NCBI GenBank assembly: GCA_002307905.1
Contig: DBUL01000098.1
Span: 21,570 to 28,713 of the forward strand
DNA from: Rhizobiaceae bacterium UBA1291
GTDB lineage: Bacteria > Pseudomonadota > Alphaproteobacteria > Rhizobiales > Rhizobiaceae
Reading direction: 5' to 3'
Length of the DNA: 7,144 bases
In this document: in pieces, positions 1-5,383 of the stretch
Position numbering within the stretch: the first letter of the stretch is position 1
How the letters are laid out: the number at the start of each line of letters is the position of its first letter
Position numbers and translations under genes: made by a program
The notes under the pieces: model-generated
Databases searched by the model: none
What the model was told of the DNA's origin: nothing
Seen by the model: the letters and a program-made list of their open reading frames with translations, nothing else

Positions 1-570
1 AAACTCCCGGCAGGCCGCGACATCGAAGCGGTCCGCCGCCACCGCCCCGGCCGGACAGGCCGCCAGGCACGGCCTGTCGGTGCAGCCGTCGCAAGGATGC
101 GGTCGGCTTGGGCCTGAACTGGCTTCTCCCTCGAACACATCCTCGGCAAACCCCAAGGCGCCGCGATAGCCATGCCAGAGGCCAAGGGCCGGGTGGATGA
201 GTATGCCAAGCGGTGAAGCCTTCAAGCCCTCGGCCAACATCGCCCAGCGCTGGAATGGCTGATAAGGCGGGTCCGACGGATAGAAGGCCGTCGCGCCGAT
301 CCCGGCGGCGATCGCGCCGATCACCGCCTTCGACCAGTTGTCGAGCGGATTGGCCCCTGCCCGGCCGGGCTCCGCGGCGCGCCAATCGCAGAACGGGCGC
401 CACATCGATCCGCCGACATTGCCGATCAACAGGACCAGGCACGCCGCCCGGCCATCGTCGAGCAGAGGTCCGCCCGCGCCGCCCGGAAAGCGCGCGAAGC
501 CCCGCGGATGCAGACCGTGCGGCGCAAGCGCCGCCGCGATTTCCGCGTGCAGACGCGAAAGGCCGCTCAT
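1..570 (-). CDS. 4Fe-4S ferredoxin-type protein (partial, C-terminus off window)
   Basis: The reading frame starts at ATG 570-568 and stays open to the window edge, giving the first 190 residues. Residues 160-172 hold a CxxCxxxxCxxxCP ferredoxin motif (C160, C163, C168, C172) and C187 follows, so a [4Fe-4S] cluster is likely; the remaining cluster ligands may lie beyond the edge. The first 150 residues are not a ferredoxin fold. They contain a GFARFP stretch near residue 24 and a LIGNVGGSMW segment at 48-57, which loosely recalls QueG/CblC-type proteins; that resemblance is my impression, not a verified hit. A GAGGGG-like ribosome site (576-581) lies 5 nt before the start. It follows the MttB-family gene by 101 bp on the same strand, so co-transcription is likely. 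Its place suggests an electron-transfer role, perhaps reductive reactivation of Co(II) corrinoid, but this is inference. Confidence 0.8.
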   Translation of the reverse strand, partial: MSGLSRLHAEIAAALAPHGLHPRGFARFPGGAGGPLLDDGRAACLVLLIGNVGGSMWRPFCDWRAAEPGRAGANPLDNWSKAVIGAIAAGIGATAFYPSDPPYQPFQRWAMLAEGLKASPLGILIHPALGLWHGYRGALGFAEDVFEGEASSGPSRPHPCDGCTDRPCLAACPAGAVAADRFDVAACREF

Positions 571-671
571 CGCGGCCCCTCGTATTTGTAGTGCGGTCGC
601 CAGACCGACTCCTGGATCATGTCCGCGACCTTGGTCGCTCCGCCTTGCTCCCTGGCGGGACCGGGATCCCT

Positions 672-2243
672 TCAGGTGAAGGCGTCGGGCATGGAGTCCT
701 TGCGCCCGGCGATATAGGCGGTCAGCGCCTCATCGATTGCCGGATCGAGCGGCGGGGCCTCGTAAGTATCGAGCCAGGAGCGGCAGAGCGCGTTGGCGCG
801 GTCCTCGATCCGCTTCTTTCCCTCGATTTCCCACTGTTCGAAGGAATTGTTGTCGGCGAGCGCCGAGCGGTAGAAAGCCGTCTGGAAGTTGGCTTGCGTA
901 TGCGCACAGCCGAGATAGTGCGCGCCGGGGCCCACCTCGCGGATCGCGTCCATCGCCTGGCCGTCATCCGAAAGGTCGACCCCCATCGCCATCTTCTGCA
1001 TCATCCCGAGTTGGTCCTGGTCGATCATGAATTTCTCGTAGCAAGCGGACAGGCCGCCCTCGAGCCAGCCGGCGGCATGCAACACGAAATTGGTGCCGGC
1101 GAGCAGCGTCATGTTGAGCGTATTGGCGCTTTCATGCGCGGCTTGCGCATCGGGAACCTTGGAGGCACAGAGCGAGCCGCCGGTACGGAACGGCAGGCCG
1201 AGGCGACGCGCCAGCTGGGCGGAGCCGTAGGACACCAGCGCCGGCTCCGGCGTACCAAAGGTCGGCGCGCCGGACTGCATCGAGATCGAGGCGGCAAACG
1301 TGCCGAACAGCACCGGCGCACCGGGGCGCACCAATTGGGTAAAAGCGGCGCCGGCCAGCACTTCAGCAAGGATCTGTGTCAGCGTCCCGGCAACCGTCAC
1401 CGGGCTCATCGCGCCAGACAGGATGAAAGGCGACACCACGCAGGCCTGGTTGTGGCGCGCATAGACTTTCAGCGCTCCCAACATGGTCTCGTCGAACACC
1501 ATCGGAGAATTGGCGTTGATGAGGTTCAGCGTGACACAATTGTTCTCGACAAAATCGTCGCCGAACACCAGCTTGGCCATGGCCACGGTGTCCTCGGCCC
1601 GCTCCGGTGCGGTGACCGAACCCATGAACGGCTTGTCGGAATATTTGATGTGGCTGTAGACCATGTCCAGGTGGCGCTTGTTCACCGGAATGTCGACCGG
1701 CTCACAGACCGTGCCGCCCGACGCGTGCATCGACGGCGCCATATAGGCGAGCTTCACGAAGTTGCGGAAGTCCTCGAGCGTCGCATAGCGGCGGTTGCCG
1801 TCGAGGTCGCGCACGAAGGGCGAACCATAGACCGGGGCAAACACCGTGGCATTCCCGCCGATCCGCACGCTGCGCTCCGGATTGCGGGCATGCCAGGTGA
1901 ATTCGGAGGGCGCGGTCTTCAGCAGTTCGCGGCACAGGCCCTTGGGGAAATGCACCCGCTCGCCCTTCACGTCGGCGCCGGCCTTTTTCCACATGTCGAG
2001 CGCTTCCGCATCGTCGCGGAACTCGATGCCGATCTCCTCGAGAATGACGTCCGCATTGCGCTCGATGATCTGCAGGCCTTCCTCGTCGAGCACCTCGTAG
2101 ACGGAGATCTTGCGCTGGATGTAGGGCATCGACGGCCCCGCGCCGCCACCGGTGCGCGATGCGCGCCTAGCGGCTGCGCCGCGACCTTCGCTGCGGGTGC
2201 GGCGACCAGCGCCTGCGCCGGTCTCTGATGTCGTCTCGTCCAT
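672..2243 (-). CDS. MttB-superfamily (non-pyrrolysine) trimethylamine/betaine:corrinoid methyltransferase
   Basis: This 523-residue protein matches the trimethylamine methyltransferase (MttB) family along its length from about residue 39 (MPYIQRK...) to the PDAFT end. Recognisable segments include FAPVYGSPFVRDLDG (about 135-149), SGAPTFGTPEPALVSYGSAQLARRLG (about 324-349, with its FGTPE core), and SANTLNMTLLAGTNFVLHAAGWLEGGL (about 372-398). Family members move a methyl group from a methylated amine to a Co(I) corrinoid protein in the cytoplasm. The archaeal trimethylamine enzyme needs pyrrolysine encoded by an in-frame amber codon; here the frame is uninterrupted, so this belongs with the non-Pyl branch, whose characterised members use glycine betaine (MtgB), proline betaine (MtpB) or carnitine (MtcB). 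Substrate cannot be decided. The first ~37 residues are Arg/Gly/Ala-rich and look disordered. GAGGAA (2250-2255) lies 6 nt upstream and supports the start at 2243. It is divergent from its likely partner corrinoid protein at 2504. Confidence 0.93.
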   Translation of the reverse strand: MDETTSETGAGAGRRTRSEGRGAAARRASRTGGGAGPSMPYIQRKISVYEVLDEEGLQIIERNADVILEEIGIEFRDDAEALDMWKKAGADVKGERVHFPKGLCRELLKTAPSEFTWHARNPERSVRIGGNATVFAPVYGSPFVRDLDGNRRYATLEDFRNFVKLAYMAPSMHASGGTVCEPVDIPVNKRHLDMVYSHIKYSDKPFMGSVTAPERAEDTVAMAKLVFGDDFVENNCVTLNLINANSPMVFDETMLGALKVYARHNQACVVSPFILSGAMSPVTVAGTLTQILAEVLAGAAFTQLVRPGAPVLFGTFAASISMQSGAPTFGTPEPALVSYGSAQLARRLGLPFRTGGSLCASKVPDAQAAHESANTLNMTLLAGTNFVLHAAGWLEGGLSACYEKFMIDQDQLGMMQKMAMGVDLSDDGQAMDAIREVGPGAHYLGCAHTQANFQTAFYRSALADNNSFEQWEIEGKKRIEDRANALCRSWLDTYEAPPLDPAIDEALTAYIAGRKDSMPDAFT

Positions 2244-2375
2244 CTTGCGTTCCTCTATGTCGCGCGCTGGCGCACTGTTTTCATCAATATGCTATTCGAA
2301 TTTCGATGGAAGACATTCCTTAAAGCGCCAACCACTTGCATGAGACAGACATCGCGCCAGCCGCATCTCGCCGTC

Positions 2376-2403
2376 CGTCGCTTTTCGCCGTGAGCGACGT
2401 CGT
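2376..2403. promoter_or_regulatory. Shared 28-nt operator-like element, copy 1
   Basis: The element reads CGTCGCTTTTCGC, five variable bases, then GCGACGTCGT, and matches 6186-6213 at 25 of 28 positions. It contains a 6-bp inverted repeat (2376-2381 with 2394-2399, 12 nt between) and, inside its right half, the 8-bp palindrome CGACGTCG (2395-2402). It lies 100 nt before the corrinoid-protein start and 132 nt before the divergent MttB-family start, so it could control both. The regulator is unknown; a dimeric DNA-binding protein is the simplest reading, and a short RNA hairpin is an alternative. Confidence 0.7.
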
Positions 2404-2449
2404 TTTCGAAGGGAGATTTTCGCCGGCTTGAGGTTTAATTGCCGATGAG

Positions 2450-2466
2450 GCAGTCTTTTCGACTGC
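2450..2466. repeat. Short inverted repeat upstream of the corrinoid-protein gene
   Basis: GCAGTC (2450-2455) and GACTGC (2461-2466) form a perfect 6-bp stem around a TTTTC loop, ending 37 nt before the ATG at 2504. In RNA it would be a small 5' UTR hairpin; in DNA it could be an operator half of a dyad. It is short enough to be chance. Confidence 0.3.
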
Positions 2467-2503
2467 GTTACCATATTCGCGCACCACCAGCCGGGAGGCA
2501 CCC

Positions 2504-3205
2504 ATGTCTGACGACGAAATCATTCTCTCGGAACTCTCTGACGATGAACTCGTACAGCAGATGCACGACGACCTCTATGACGGCCTCAAGGAGGAAATCG
2601 AGGAGGCGACCCATATCCTGCTCGAACGCGGTTGGGTCCCCTATGACATCCTGACCCAGGCGCTGGTCGAGGGCATGCGTATCGTCGGCATCGACTTTCG
2701 CGACGGCATACTTTTCGTACCGGAAGTGCTGCTGTCGGCCAATGCGATGAAAGCCGGCATGTTGATCTTGCGCCCGCTGCTGGCGGCAACCGGCGCCCCC
2801 AAGCAGGGCAAGATGGTCATCGGCACCGTCAAGGGCGACATCCACGACATCGGCAAGAATTTGGTCGGCATGATGATGGAGGGCGCCGGTTTCGATGTGA
2901 TCGACCTTGGAATCAACAATCCGGTGGAAAATTATCTCGAGGCGATCGAGCGGGAGAAGCCCGATATCGTCGGTATGTCGGCGCTTCTGACCACGACTAT
3001 GCCCTACATGAAGGTCGTCATCGACACGCTCAAGGAAAAGGGCATGCGCGACGACTATATCGTGCTGGTCGGCGGCGCGCCGCTCAACGAGGAATTCGGC
3101 AAGGCGGTCGGAGCCGATGCTTATTGTCGCGATGCCGCCGTTGCGGTCGAAACCGCCAAGGAGTTTATCGCCCGCAAGCACAACAGCCTGGCAGGTCAGG
3201 GCTGA
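2504..3205 (+). CDS. Cobalamin-binding corrinoid protein (MttC/MtgC-type)
   Basis: This 233-residue protein has the standard two-part layout of methyltransferase corrinoid proteins. A helical cap domain (about residues 10-95, including FVPEVLLSANAM at 71-82) precedes a Rossmann-like B12-binding domain. The lower-ligand motif DxHxxG is intact as D112-I-H114-D-I-G117, so His114 should coordinate cobalt base-off/His-on. The other B12-domain signatures are also visible: VGMSALLTTTM (156-166, with Ser159) and VLVGGAPL (187-194). It carries the methyl group from the MttB-type enzyme to the tetrahydrofolate-side methyltransferase. GGGAGG (2493-2498) lies 5 nt before the ATG. It is divergently transcribed from the MttB-family gene across a 260-bp intergenic region holding the 28-nt element. 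I saw no cobalamin riboswitch box in this leader. Confidence 0.95.
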   Translation: MSDDEIILSELSDDELVQQMHDDLYDGLKEEIEEATHILLERGWVPYDILTQALVEGMRIVGIDFRDGILFVPEVLLSANAMKAGMLILRPLLAATGAPKQGKMVIGTVKGDIHDIGKNLVGMMMEGAGFDVIDLGINNPVENYLEAIEREKPDIVGMSALLTTTMPYMKVVIDTLKEKGMRDDYIVLVGGAPLNEEFGKAVGADAYCRDAAVAVETAKEFIARKHNSLAGQG

Positions 3206-3217
3206 GGCGTATCGCCA

Positions 3218-3244
3218 AAAGGCCGACCGCGATCAGTGGTCGGC
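3218..3244 (-). terminator. Possible terminator for the minus-strand small genes
   Basis: GCCGACC (3222-3228) and GGTCGGC (3238-3244) form a perfect 7-bp stem that can extend by a G-T and a C-G pair. Read on the minus strand, the stem is followed by CTTTT (3221-3217), a short U-tract, so it fits termination of transcripts coming leftward from 3624/3382. It also covers the stop codon of the 49-codon frame. On the plus strand no T-run follows, so it should not stop transcripts leaving the corrinoid-protein gene. Confidence 0.5.
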
Positions 3245-3382
3245 GACCAGAAGGTCAACGGCTGGACCGCTGGACCCGGTCGCACGGGGATGAAGACCGT
3301 CCCAGAGGCTCACGCCGCCGGCGGACACTATGACGGTTAGGATATAGGCGGCGCTGAACTTTGCGACTGCGTCGAGTGTCAT
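3233..3382 (-). CDS. Possible small membrane peptide (49 aa)
   Basis: I do not recognise this 49-residue protein. It begins MTLDAVAKF and has a hydrophobic stretch at about residues 8-25 (KFSAAYILTVIVSAGGVSLW), long enough for one membrane helix or an uncleaved signal, followed by a short polar tail ending ADH. Support for it being real: GGGAG (complement of 3391-3395) lies 8 nt before the ATG, codons show G/C-rich third positions like the neighbours, and a terminator-like stem overlaps its stop. It lies 83 bp downstream of an entericidin-like gene on the same strand, so the two could share a transcript. It is short, and no family supports it. Confidence 0.5.
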   Translation of the reverse strand: MTLDAVAKFSAAYILTVIVSAGGVSLWDGLHPRATGSSGPAVDLLVADH

Positions 3383-3417
3383 GCTCCGGTCTCCCGTAGC
3401 TCCAATGATTGGGGATG

Positions 3418-3440
3418 CTGCCGGGGGACAAGCCCGGCAG
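3418..3440. repeat. Strong 8-bp inverted repeat between two minus-strand small genes
   Basis: CTGCCGGG (3418-3425) and CCCGGCAG (3433-3440) pair perfectly around a 7-nt loop. It lies between the entericidin-like stop (3466) and the 49-codon frame's start (3382). No T-run follows on either strand, so it is not a classic intrinsic terminator; it may act as a processing or attenuation hairpin that lowers expression of the downstream frame, or protect the 3' end of the lipoprotein mRNA. Confidence 0.45.
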
Positions 3441-3465
3441 GCGGTTTCATGTCTGCCAAGGCTGG

Positions 3466-3624
3466 TCAGTTCGCGGCGTTCCCGATGTCTTGTCCGGCCC
3501 GTTGTGTGGCATCGACGGTGTTGGCGGTGTCCTTGCCAATGCCGCGAATGGTATTGCCGCAGGAAGCAAGGCCAAACGCGGAAGCGACGAGGACCGCCAA
3601 GAGGGTGAGTTTCCGGGTATTCAT
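3466..3624 (-). CDS. Entericidin-like small lipoprotein A
   Basis: This is a 52-residue lipoprotein precursor: MNTRK, a hydrophobic signal core, then the lipobox LASC with the lipidated Cys at residue 22. The mature part is only 31 residues and carries the entericidin signature CGNTIRGIGKD...VDATQ. The family (PF08085) consists of tiny envelope lipoproteins, first described as the EcnA/EcnB antidote/toxin pair of enterobacteria; in Alphaproteobacteria they are abundant, often stress-induced, and rarely characterised. GGAG (complement of 3634-3637) is 9 nt upstream. The gene points away from the DUF1638 gene with 30 bp between starts, so its promoter must lie within that coding region; an EcfG-like match is found there. 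A paralogue is at 4309-4467. Confidence 0.88.
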   Translation of the reverse strand: MNTRKLTLLAVLVASAFGLASCGNTIRGIGKDTANTVDATQRAGQDIGNAAN

Positions 3625-3654
3625 GATAAAAAGCTCCAGGTTGGGTGCGCAAAT

Positions 3655-4302
3655 ATGAAATCTGTCGAGAATACGACCATGAAACGCACGAGTGCGGAAA
3701 AGGTTCAGATAATCGCATGCGGGGCGATCGCCCGCGAGATCGTTGCCATCTGCAATGCCAACGGCATGGATCATATCGACCTCGAATGCCTGCCGGCGAT
3801 CTGGCATGTGCATCCGGAAAGGATCGCACCGGCGCTTCGTCAAAAGATCGCCGCGGCGAGGGCCGCCGGTTACGGGCGCATCTTCCTTGGCTATGCCGAA
3901 TGCGGGACCCAGGGCCAGATCGACAAGATCTGCGAGGCGGAAGGCATCGAGCGGATCGCCGGACCGCACTGCTATGCCTTCTTCTCCGGCACGGAGAAGT
4001 TCCTTGGCCAATGCGAGCACGAATTCACGGCCTTCTATCTGACCGACCTGATTACGCGCCAGTTCGAAGCCTTCGTCATAGAGCCGCTCAAGCTCGACAA
4101 GCACCCGGAACTGCGCGACATGGTGTTCGGCAACTACACCAAGATTGTCTATCTGGCGCAGACCGAGGATCTCGAACTGCAGCAAAAGGCCAGATGGGCG
4201 GCCGACTATCTCGGCCTCGCCTATGAGTACCGCTTTACCGGTTACGGCGACCTCGAGCCGGCGCTACGGGCACTCCAAGCGCCGATGAACAAGGCGGGAT
4301 GA
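3655..4302 (+). CDS. DUF1638 family protein
   Basis: This 215-residue cytoplasmic protein matches DUF1638 (PF07796): IIACGAIAREI at 19-29, IFLGYAECGTQG (76-87), PHCYAFFSG (104-112) and an acidic, aromatic C-terminal half. Conserved Cys22, Cys83, His105, Cys106 and His122 are candidate metal or corrinoid ligands. No reaction is established; DUF1638 genes recur beside corrinoid methyltransferase genes, so a role in methyl transfer or corrinoid handling is a reasonable inference. The frame is open back to 3409, but that would cover the entericidin-like gene; I take ATG 3655, with ATG 3679 (207 residues, weak GAG ribosome site) as an equal alternative. It follows the corrinoid-protein gene by 449 bp, interrupted by antisense small genes. 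Its stop is only 6 bp from that of the convergent second entericidin-like gene. Confidence 0.88.
   Translation: MKSVENTTMKRTSAEKVQIIACGAIAREIVAICNANGMDHIDLECLPAIWHVHPERIAPALRQKIAAARAAGYGRIFLGYAECGTQGQIDKICEAEGIERIAGPHCYAFFSGTEKFLGQCEHEFTAFYLTDLITRQFEAFVIEPLKLDKHPELRDMVFGNYTKIVYLAQTEDLELQQKARWAADYLGLAYEYRFTGYGDLEPALRALQAPMNKAG
3683..3707 (-). promoter_or_regulatory. Candidate EcfG-type (general stress sigma) promoter for entericidin-like gene A
   Basis: On the minus strand TGAAC (3707-3703) is followed after 16 nt by CGTT (3686-3683). This matches the alphaproteobacterial EcfG consensus GGAAC-N16/17-CGTT in 8 of 9 defined bases. It lies 58 nt before the lipoprotein start, leaving a leader of roughly 50 nt. 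It sits inside the first codons of the DUF1638 gene. No equivalent match was found before the second entericidin-like gene. Confidence 0.4.
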
Positions 4303-4308
4303 TCTTCT

Positions 4309-4467
4309 TCACTTTACCGAATTGACGACGCTGCGTCCGGCGTCCTGTGTCGCGTCCACGGCATTGCCGAGATCGCGGCCAACGCCCCGAATGGTGTTGC
4401 CGCAGCCGGTGAGCAAGACCAGAGAAAGGCCGAGTGCCACCGCAGAAAGAACCGGTCTTACCGTCAT
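4309..4467 (-). CDS. Entericidin-like small lipoprotein B
   Basis: A second 52-residue lipoprotein precursor with the same layout as the one at 3466-3624: MTVRP, hydrophobic core, lipobox LTGC with Cys22 lipidated, then CGNTIRGVGRD...NAVDATQDAG. The mature parts of the two share CGNTIRG, a G-[KR]-D, VDATQ and an AG pair, so they are paralogues, while signal peptides and C-termini differ, so the duplication is not recent. GGGAG (complement of 4475-4479) is 7 nt before the ATG. It converges on the DUF1638 gene with a 6-bp gap between stops and no room for a terminator, so the 3' ends of the transcripts probably overlap. Upstream is a 250-bp region shared with the divergent exoD-type gene, in which I see no clear regulatory element. 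Function within the envelope is unknown. Confidence 0.88.
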   Translation of the reverse strand: MTVRPVLSAVALGLSLVLLTGCGNTIRGVGRDLGNAVDATQDAGRSVVNSVK

Positions 4468-4717
4468 CGAACGTCTCCCGAATGGAAAAATAGAACGCTG
4501 GCGTCCATTGCACCGGCTTTCGCCGAAATCAAGGCGACAAATCTCATGCGCGGTCCGCTTTCCCGTGTAGACTGGCAGTTTGGATTGCCTCAGCCGTATA
4601 GGCCGACGGTCGCGCAGTTCTTCATGCGCAATGATTTGCACGTCACCTTAATACCTCTGCAATCAGTCGATAACAGAATGAGATCACGTCGTCGGAAGAA
4701 CGAAAAGGCAAGAAAAA

Positions 4718-5365
4718 ATGACCGATGAAGTAGGAGCGAACGTGGGTCCATTCGCCGCCTCCGGCGAGAGGCAGAAACCGGAGCATCTGTCCGATCTTCT
4801 CGTGCGGCTCTCGCGTCGCAGCGATGACAGCATCACGATCCGTGACGTCGCGATCGCCCTTCAGGACCGTTCCTTCGGTGCCTTCCTGTTGGTCTTTTCC
4901 GTGCCCAACCTCGTCCCCATGCCGCCAGGCGCTACAATCCTCCTCGGCCTGCCCCTGATTTTTGTCGCGTGGCAGATGTTCGCGTCCCCCCAGGGTCGCA
5001 TTTACCTGCCACGCCGGATCGGCGACTACGGCGTGACGACCGTTACCTTTCAGAATGTCGTCAACCGCATCCTCCCTTGGCTCCGGCGGGCGGAGACATG
5101 GGTAAAACCGCGATTTTGGTTCCTTGAAACACGATTTTCCGAACGCCTGCTTGGCATCTTTGCGCTGGTGCTCGCCATCACCGTCTTCCTGCCGATCCCG
5201 TTCGGCAACTGGCTCCCTGCGCTGGCGCTCGCCATCATTGGTTTTGCCCATTCGGAGTGCGATGGCATCGGCGTGCTGGTCGGTTCATTTGTCGGCGTGC
5301 TTTCCATCGTCGTTGCCGCATTCGTGATCTATACCGCTGGCGCTGTTCTGCTCATGGTGTTCTGA
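4718..5365 (+). CDS. exoD: ExoD family inner-membrane protein
   Basis: The 215-residue protein fits the ExoD family (PF06055) in length and pattern: LSDLLVRLSRR near residues 24-34, DRSFGAFLLVFSVPNLVPMPPG (50-71), then a hydrophobic stretch to about 88, a soluble loop with WVKPRF, and RFSERLLGIFALVLAITVFLPIPFGNWLPA (139-168). Two Pro-rich hydrophobic hairpins (53-88 and 144-178) and a final membrane segment (about 184-214) are typical. ExoD was named in Sinorhizobium meliloti for a mutant with altered exopolysaccharide and poor nodule invasion; its biochemical role is not settled. A weak AAGG (4705-4708) lies 9 nt before the ATG. The next gene starts 18 bp after its stop, which indicates a two-gene operon. 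It has no evident link to the methyl-transfer genes around it. Confidence 0.88.
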   Translation: MTDEVGANVGPFAASGERQKPEHLSDLLVRLSRRSDDSITIRDVAIALQDRSFGAFLLVFSVPNLVPMPPGATILLGLPLIFVAWQMFASPQGRIYLPRRIGDYGVTTVTFQNVVNRILPWLRRAETWVKPRFWFLETRFSERLLGIFALVLAITVFLPIPFGNWLPALALAIIGFAHSECDGIGVLVGSFVGVLSIVVAAFVIYTAGAVLLMVF

Positions 5366-5383
5366 TCGGGAGGGCCTTTCCAA

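Noticed and set aside
213..2228. A 671-codon plus-strand open frame opposite the MttB-family gene
   Set aside because: It is rich in Arg, His and Gly with no family resemblance, as expected from the complement of a GC-rich gene, and the opposite strand encodes a clear MttB homologue with a good ribosome site.
672..2243. Pyrrolysine-containing MttB
   Set aside because: The coding frame has no internal amber codon; the protein is full length without recoding.
2244..2503. Cobalamin or SAM/SAH riboswitch in the divergent intergenic region
   Set aside because: I found no B12-box-like segment or riboswitch-scale fold; only the 28-nt element and one 6-bp hairpin are visible.
2468..3181. A 237-codon minus-strand open frame opposite the corrinoid-protein gene
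   Set aside because: It mirrors the corrinoid protein's codon phase and has no ribosome site or recognisable domain; the plus strand has the intact DxHxxG protein.
3409..3654. Upstream extension of the DUF1638 frame to ATG 3409
   Set aside because: The extra 82 residues are antisense to the entericidin-like gene, unlike the family, and would exceed its usual length; starts at 3655 or 3679 fit better.
4520..4552. Third copy of the 28-nt element (CTTTCGCC...GGCGAC upstream of the lipoprotein B and exoD starts)
   Set aside because: Only scattered matches to the left part and half of the right part, with different spacing; no better than chance in GC-rich DNA.
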